A DNA stretch of 8,929 nucleotides, taken from NCBI GenBank assembly GCA_028293775.1, contig JAQGOD010000244.1, positions 1 through 8,929 on the forward strand, written 5' to 3'. The notes under the pieces are model-generated. The model ran no database searches. It was not told where the DNA came from and was given only the letters and a program-made list of their open reading frames with translations. Below are positions 6,350-8,929 of the stretch, piece after piece. This DNA is from Gammaproteobacteria bacterium. GTDB lineage: Bacteria > Pseudomonadota > Gammaproteobacteria > Steroidobacterales > Steroidobacteraceae. The number at the start of each line of letters is the position of its first letter. Within the stretch, counting starts at the first letter, position 1. Made by a program: the position numbers and the translations under genes.

Positions 6350-7255
6350 GACGAACAGCAGGTAGTGGTCGAGGATGAGCGCTGCGAACAGCAGCATCAA
6401 GTAAGTGATGGAGAAGCGGAAGGTGCGCATCGGCAGGTCGGCGCGAATCCCCTTGTTGAGGGCCATCACGAAATAAAGGAAGCGCGCATTGAGGGCTACT
6501 GCCGCGGCGAGATAAATCAGGCCGCTCATGCCGGTGAGATAGGGCAGCAGCGTCGTCAAAACCAGCAAGATGGTGTACAGCACGATCTGCAGGCGGGTAT
6601 AGGGAATGCCGTGAGTGACCGGCAACATCGGAATGCCCACCTTGGCGTAATCATCGCGTCGTGCAATCGCCAGCGCCCAGAAGTGCGGCGGCGTCCAAGT
6701 GAATACGATCAGGAATAAAACCAAAGCATTCGGATCGATGGAATTGGTCACCGCAGCCCAACCCAGCACAGGCGGTGCCGCGCCTGCCGCACCACCGATG
6801 ACGATGTTTTGCGGGGTGGCGCGCTTGAGCCACATCGTATAGACAATCGCGTATCCGATCAGCGAGCAAAAGGTCAGTGCCGCCGTGAGCGTGTTGACGC
6901 CTCTCCACAGTATCAGCATGGATGCCGCGCCGAGCGTGACCGCAAAGGCGATGGCATGGCGCTCCTGCATATGTCCCGTCGGCAGCGGTCTGCGGCGCGT
7001 GCGCTTCATTTGACCGTCGATGCGCCGATCCAGGATGTGATTGAACGCGGCGGCCGATCCCGACGCCAACGCTATACCTAACGATCCAAAGATCAGTGCA
7101 GGCAAGGGCACCCAGCCCGGCGATGCCAATACCATGCCGACCACCGCCGTAAAGACAATGAGCAGGCTCACTTTGGGCTTCGTGAGTTCCAAATAATCCC
7201 GCCAGCCGCCGTTGGCGACCGCGGCAAGGGGCGGATTATTGGGTACGGTGGCCAT
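6347..7255 (-). CDS. cyoE: Protoheme IX farnesyltransferase (heme O synthase)
   Basis: This enzyme transfers a farnesyl group from farnesyl diphosphate to the 2-vinyl group of heme B, giving heme O, the precursor of heme A. It is a polytopic inner-membrane protein of the UbiA superfamily, 302 residues, normal for the family (also called ctaB). The sequence shows YLELTKPKVSLL (21-32), the prenyl-diphosphate/Mg2+ site N72-x3-D76-x3-D80 followed by RTRRRPLPTG (85-94), the conserved loop YTMWLKRATPQNIVIGG (139-155), and the second signature FTWTPPHFWALAI (185-197) with RRDDYAKVGIPMLPV (199-213). Seven to nine hydrophobic segments are visible between about 29 and 300. The ATG lies 23 bases after the ctaA stop, with no strong Shine-Dalgarno. 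It is placed directly after heme A synthase, as expected for a cytochrome aa3 or caa3 assembly operon. Confidence 0.96.
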   Translation of the reverse strand: MATVPNNPPLAAVANGGWRDYLELTKPKVSLLIVFTAVVGMVLASPGWVPLPALIFGSLGIALASGSAAAFNHILDRRIDGQMKRTRRRPLPTGHMQERHAIAFAVTLGAASMLILWRGVNTLTAALTFCSLIGYAIVYTMWLKRATPQNIVIGGAAGAAPPVLGWAAVTNSIDPNALVLFLIVFTWTPPHFWALAIARRDDYAKVGIPMLPVTHGIPYTRLQIVLYTILLVLTTLLPYLTGMSGLIYLAAAVALNARFLYFVMALNKGIRADLPMRTFRFSITYLMLLFAALILDHYLLFV

Positions 7256-7278
7256 CGCGCAAGGGTATCACGCCAACC

Positions 7279-8256
7279 TTACGAGGCTGGCGGCGAAGCG
7301 GCCGCCGGCCAGAGCAGCCGCAACAAAGTCACGGTACAAATTACAAGCAGTGCGGCTCCTGCGTTGTGCAACGTGGCCAGCGGCAGCGGCATGGCAAAGT
7401 GCACCATCGCCACGCCGATGCAGATCTGCAGCAGCACCGCGCCGATCAAGAGAGCGCCGGCGAGTTTCAGCCGGCGGCTTCGCGCGCGTGCCACGCTTAA
7501 GAAGCCTACAAAAATCAGCACTGATCCCAAGGCTGCCGCGCCAATCCGATGCGTCACATGGATGGCCACGCGTGCTGGATTCGCCAACACCCCGCCGGTG
7601 TAGTCGACGTCCAACCCGTGCCACAACACAAAGGCATCACGGAAATCCATGGGCGGCCACCAAGATTGCTGGCAGGTCGGAAAATCCGGACACGCCACCG
7701 CCGCGTAGTTGCTGCTCGTCCATCCGCCCAGCGAGATCTGCAGCAGCAGCACCGCGAGTCCGACAACCGCAAACTTTCGCAACGCCATTTCGGGTGGGGT
7801 CAGCTCACGTCGTTCGGGGGTCAGCGACAGCCACCACAAAACCGCCAAGGTCGTCAGGCCGCCGAGCAAATGTGCGGTGACGATCAAGGGCTTCAGCAAC
7901 CGCGTCACCGTCAAGGCACCCAGTGCGCCTTGCACGCACACGAGAAAGAATGCCAGGACCGGGGCCAGCACCGGCTGGCCGGGCTGCTTGCGATTCCACA
8001 CCGCCCACCCGCCTAAGCCAACGATGATGGCCCCGAGCGTAGTCGCAAAATAACGATGAATCATCTCGTGCCAGGCTTTGGCGAAACTGTGGCCGGGTCC
8101 TGGATAGAGATGCCCATAGCATCCTGGCCAGTCCGGGCAGCCGAGGCCCGCATCGGTGAGGCGCACCCACGCGCCCAGCACCACCACGGCGGCCGCCAGC
8201 AGGGCACCTGCCAAGGCAAGCCGCCGGAACCAGAAAAGGCGTCGCTCCGCGTCCAT
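7279..8256 (-). CDS. ctaA: Heme A synthase, COX15/CtaA family
   Basis: This membrane enzyme oxidises the C8 methyl of heme O to the formyl group of heme A, for cytochrome aa3-type oxidases. The ATG at 8254-8256 gives 325 residues, opening MDAERRLFWFRRLALAGALL. The open frame runs 110 codons further upstream, but that part is the shadow of the previous gene. Conserved features are GAWVRLTDAGLGCPDWPGC (28-46) with the cysteine pair C40/C46, the HEMIHR motif (63-68), H129 in VTAHLLGG, a second cysteine pair C189/C195 in ACPDFPTC, HVTHR (233-237), H286, and H297 in TLHNAGAA. The histidines at 63/67, 129, 233/236 and 286/297 are the candidate heme ligands. Eight membrane segments are plausible. 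The start overlaps the stop of the SCO-like gene by one base (TGATG), which implies tight translational coupling. Confidence 0.95.
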   Translation of the reverse strand: MDAERRLFWFRRLALAGALLAAAVVVLGAWVRLTDAGLGCPDWPGCYGHLYPGPGHSFAKAWHEMIHRYFATTLGAIIVGLGGWAVWNRKQPGQPVLAPVLAFFLVCVQGALGALTVTRLLKPLIVTAHLLGGLTTLAVLWWLSLTPERRELTPPEMALRKFAVVGLAVLLLQISLGGWTSSNYAAVACPDFPTCQQSWWPPMDFRDAFVLWHGLDVDYTGGVLANPARVAIHVTHRIGAAALGSVLIFVGFLSVARARSRRLKLAGALLIGAVLLQICIGVAMVHFAMPLPLATLHNAGAALLVICTVTLLRLLWPAAASPPAS

Positions 8257-8864
8257 CAGCCTATGGAAGACAGGCGCAGCAGGCGCTTCAGATCTTCGAG
8301 CATGCCCTTGGCTGTCGAGCCAGGCCCATAGAACATCATGACGTTGCTCAAGGGGTCGATCAGATAGACGCGCTGCGAATTGACTGCGCCGGCAGGCGTG
8401 GGAAGCAGGGCGAGCACAGGCTCGTCCGCGGCGCTTGCGCGAATCATGATCAAGTCCGGGTGCGCAGCTTGCATCTCCTTCAGATCGCAGCAATCGGCAC
8501 CTGCGACAAAAACCCGCTGCACCCGGTTCATCTCTCGATCGAGCGCCAGGCGAACCTGGCGGGTGTCGTATAGGCGCTTGGCGCACTCATCGTCGCAGCG
8601 CCCATGCTGAACGTACAACAAGGTCCACTTTCCCTTCAGCAGCTGCGGCTGGGTTTGCCCGGCGTTGCCGGAGGCGAGCGGCAACGCCACCGCCGGCAGC
8701 GGCCGAGGAGGTTCGATCAATTCTCCGGCATTGACGCGGCCGCCGGGGTGCCACTCCTTCCCATAATACAAGTAGAAGGATAGGCCCAACGGCGCGAAGA
8801 ACATCAGCGCCAGGCCGATCAATATGCGCCGTTGCCGCCGATCGTGATTGCCGGGCAGCGTCAC
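8256..8864 (-). CDS. SCO-like, membrane-anchored thioredoxin-fold protein of the cytochrome oxidase assembly operon
   Basis: A 202-residue protein with an N-terminal basic stretch (RRQRR, 9-13), one membrane segment (about 14-34) and a periplasmic domain. It resembles the conserved hypothetical gene found between SURF1 and ctaA in Pseudomonas-like genomes. The domain has a C-x3-C motif, C90 and C94 in GRCDDEC, after the strand WTLLYV. This is where SCO1/SenC proteins carry their copper-binding CxxxC. The usual downstream SCO histidine just before the strand VYLID is absent; the sequence there is VNSQRVYLIDP (161-171). A second cysteine pair, C125/C126, follows the strand VQRVFVAG. The conserved tail is DPLSNVMMFYGP...GMLEDLKRLLRLSSIG. 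The function is probably redox or copper handling during oxidase assembly, but this is inferred. The start is GTG (8862-8864), overlapping the previous stop by 4 bases (GTGA), with AAGG 9 bases upstream. Its stop overlaps the ctaA start. Confidence 0.8.
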   Translation of the reverse strand: MTLPGNHDRRQRRILIGLALMFFAPLGLSFYLYYGKEWHPGGRVNAGELIEPPRPLPAVALPLASGNAGQTQPQLLKGKWTLLYVQHGRCDDECAKRLYDTRQVRLALDREMNRVQRVFVAGADCCDLKEMQAAHPDLIMIRASAADEPVLALLPTPAGAVNSQRVYLIDPLSNVMMFYGPGSTAKGMLEDLKRLLRLSSIG

Positions 8865-8929
8865 GCCGGTCTGCCTTGGCCGCCGCGGCGTGGACCGTCC
8901 CGGCGAACATTGGTGACGATGTAAATGAC
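8861..8929 (-). CDS. C-terminal 22 codons of a probable SURF1-family oxidase assembly protein (5' end outside window)
   Basis: Reading in from the right edge on the minus strand, a frame of 22 codons ends at TGA (8861-8863). It encodes VIYIVTNVRRDGP and then a Gly/Arg/Pro-rich tail (RRGGQGRPA). A hydrophobic segment followed by an arginine pair is how SURF1 proteins end, after their second transmembrane helix. SURF1 assists heme A insertion into subunit I of cytochrome c oxidase and commonly precedes this SCO-like gene and ctaA. The stop overlaps the next GTG start by four bases, so the operon continues upstream. The assignment relies mainly on gene order, since 22 residues cannot identify the family. 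Another short membrane protein of the cox operon is possible. Confidence 0.55.
   Translation of the reverse strand, partial: VIYIVTNVRRDGPRRGGQGRPA

Noticed and set aside
8257..8586. 110-codon N-terminal extension of CtaA
   Set aside because: It is fully contained in another frame of the SCO-like gene and is Arg/Ala/Pro-rich. The CtaA family begins at the ATG at 8256, which overlaps the previous stop by one base.
8587..8910. Alternative minus-strand open frame (107 codons) at the right edge
   Set aside because: It is a shadow of the SCO-like gene and the SURF1-like tail. Its Ala/Arg-rich product has no recognisable motif, while the chosen frames have overlapping start/stop signals typical of operons.

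Overview
The window looks like the chromosome of a GC-rich gammaproteobacterium, possibly an uncultured soil or freshwater relative of the Xanthomonadales/Steroidobacterales/Nevskiales. This rests on a UvrD that is colinear with the 720-residue Escherichia coli protein, and on a cytochrome oxidase assembly block in the order seen in Pseudomonas-like genomes (SURF1-type gene, SCO-like gene, ctaA, cyoE). The exact lineage cannot be settled from this sequence alone. Coding density is very high: no gap between genes exceeds about 85 bases, and there are no RNA genes, insertion sequences, CRISPR arrays or prophage remnants.

Left block, minus strand (3376 down to 1): an AI-2E family (PF01594) membrane protein, then the DNA helicase gene uvrD, then the first 30 codons of the potassium-uptake regulator trkA, which runs off the left edge. 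Gaps are 49 and 12 bases, so uvrD and trkA are probably cotranscribed.

Middle, plus strand (about 3418/3460 to 5484): one S9-family serine peptidase with an intact Ser/Asp/His triad. It is divergent from the AI-2E gene and convergent with the right-hand block, overlapping the last gene of that block by 46 bases. Its start is uncertain. The best-looking signal peptide and ribosome binding site belong to an ATT codon at 3418 rather than to the first ATG at 3460.

Right block, minus strand (8929 down to 5439): a tightly packed heme A/cytochrome c oxidase assembly operon. It contains the 3' end of a probable SURF1 gene, an SCO-like membrane-anchored thioredoxin-fold protein (4-base overlap), ctaA/COX15 heme A synthase (1-base overlap), cyoE/ctaB heme O synthase (23-base gap), and an epoxide-hydrolase-like alpha/beta hydrolase (5-base gap). 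CyoE farnesylates heme B to heme O and CtaA oxidises heme O to heme A. SURF1 and SCO-type proteins help insert heme and copper into the oxidase. The hydrolase has no obvious role in this pathway and is the odd member.

I see no strong sign of an undescribed multi-gene system. The points most worth a second look are the possible ATT start of the peptidase, two separate 15-base in-frame duplications in that gene, the SCO-like protein that has lost the usual copper-ligand histidine, and the hydrolase appended to the heme A operon.
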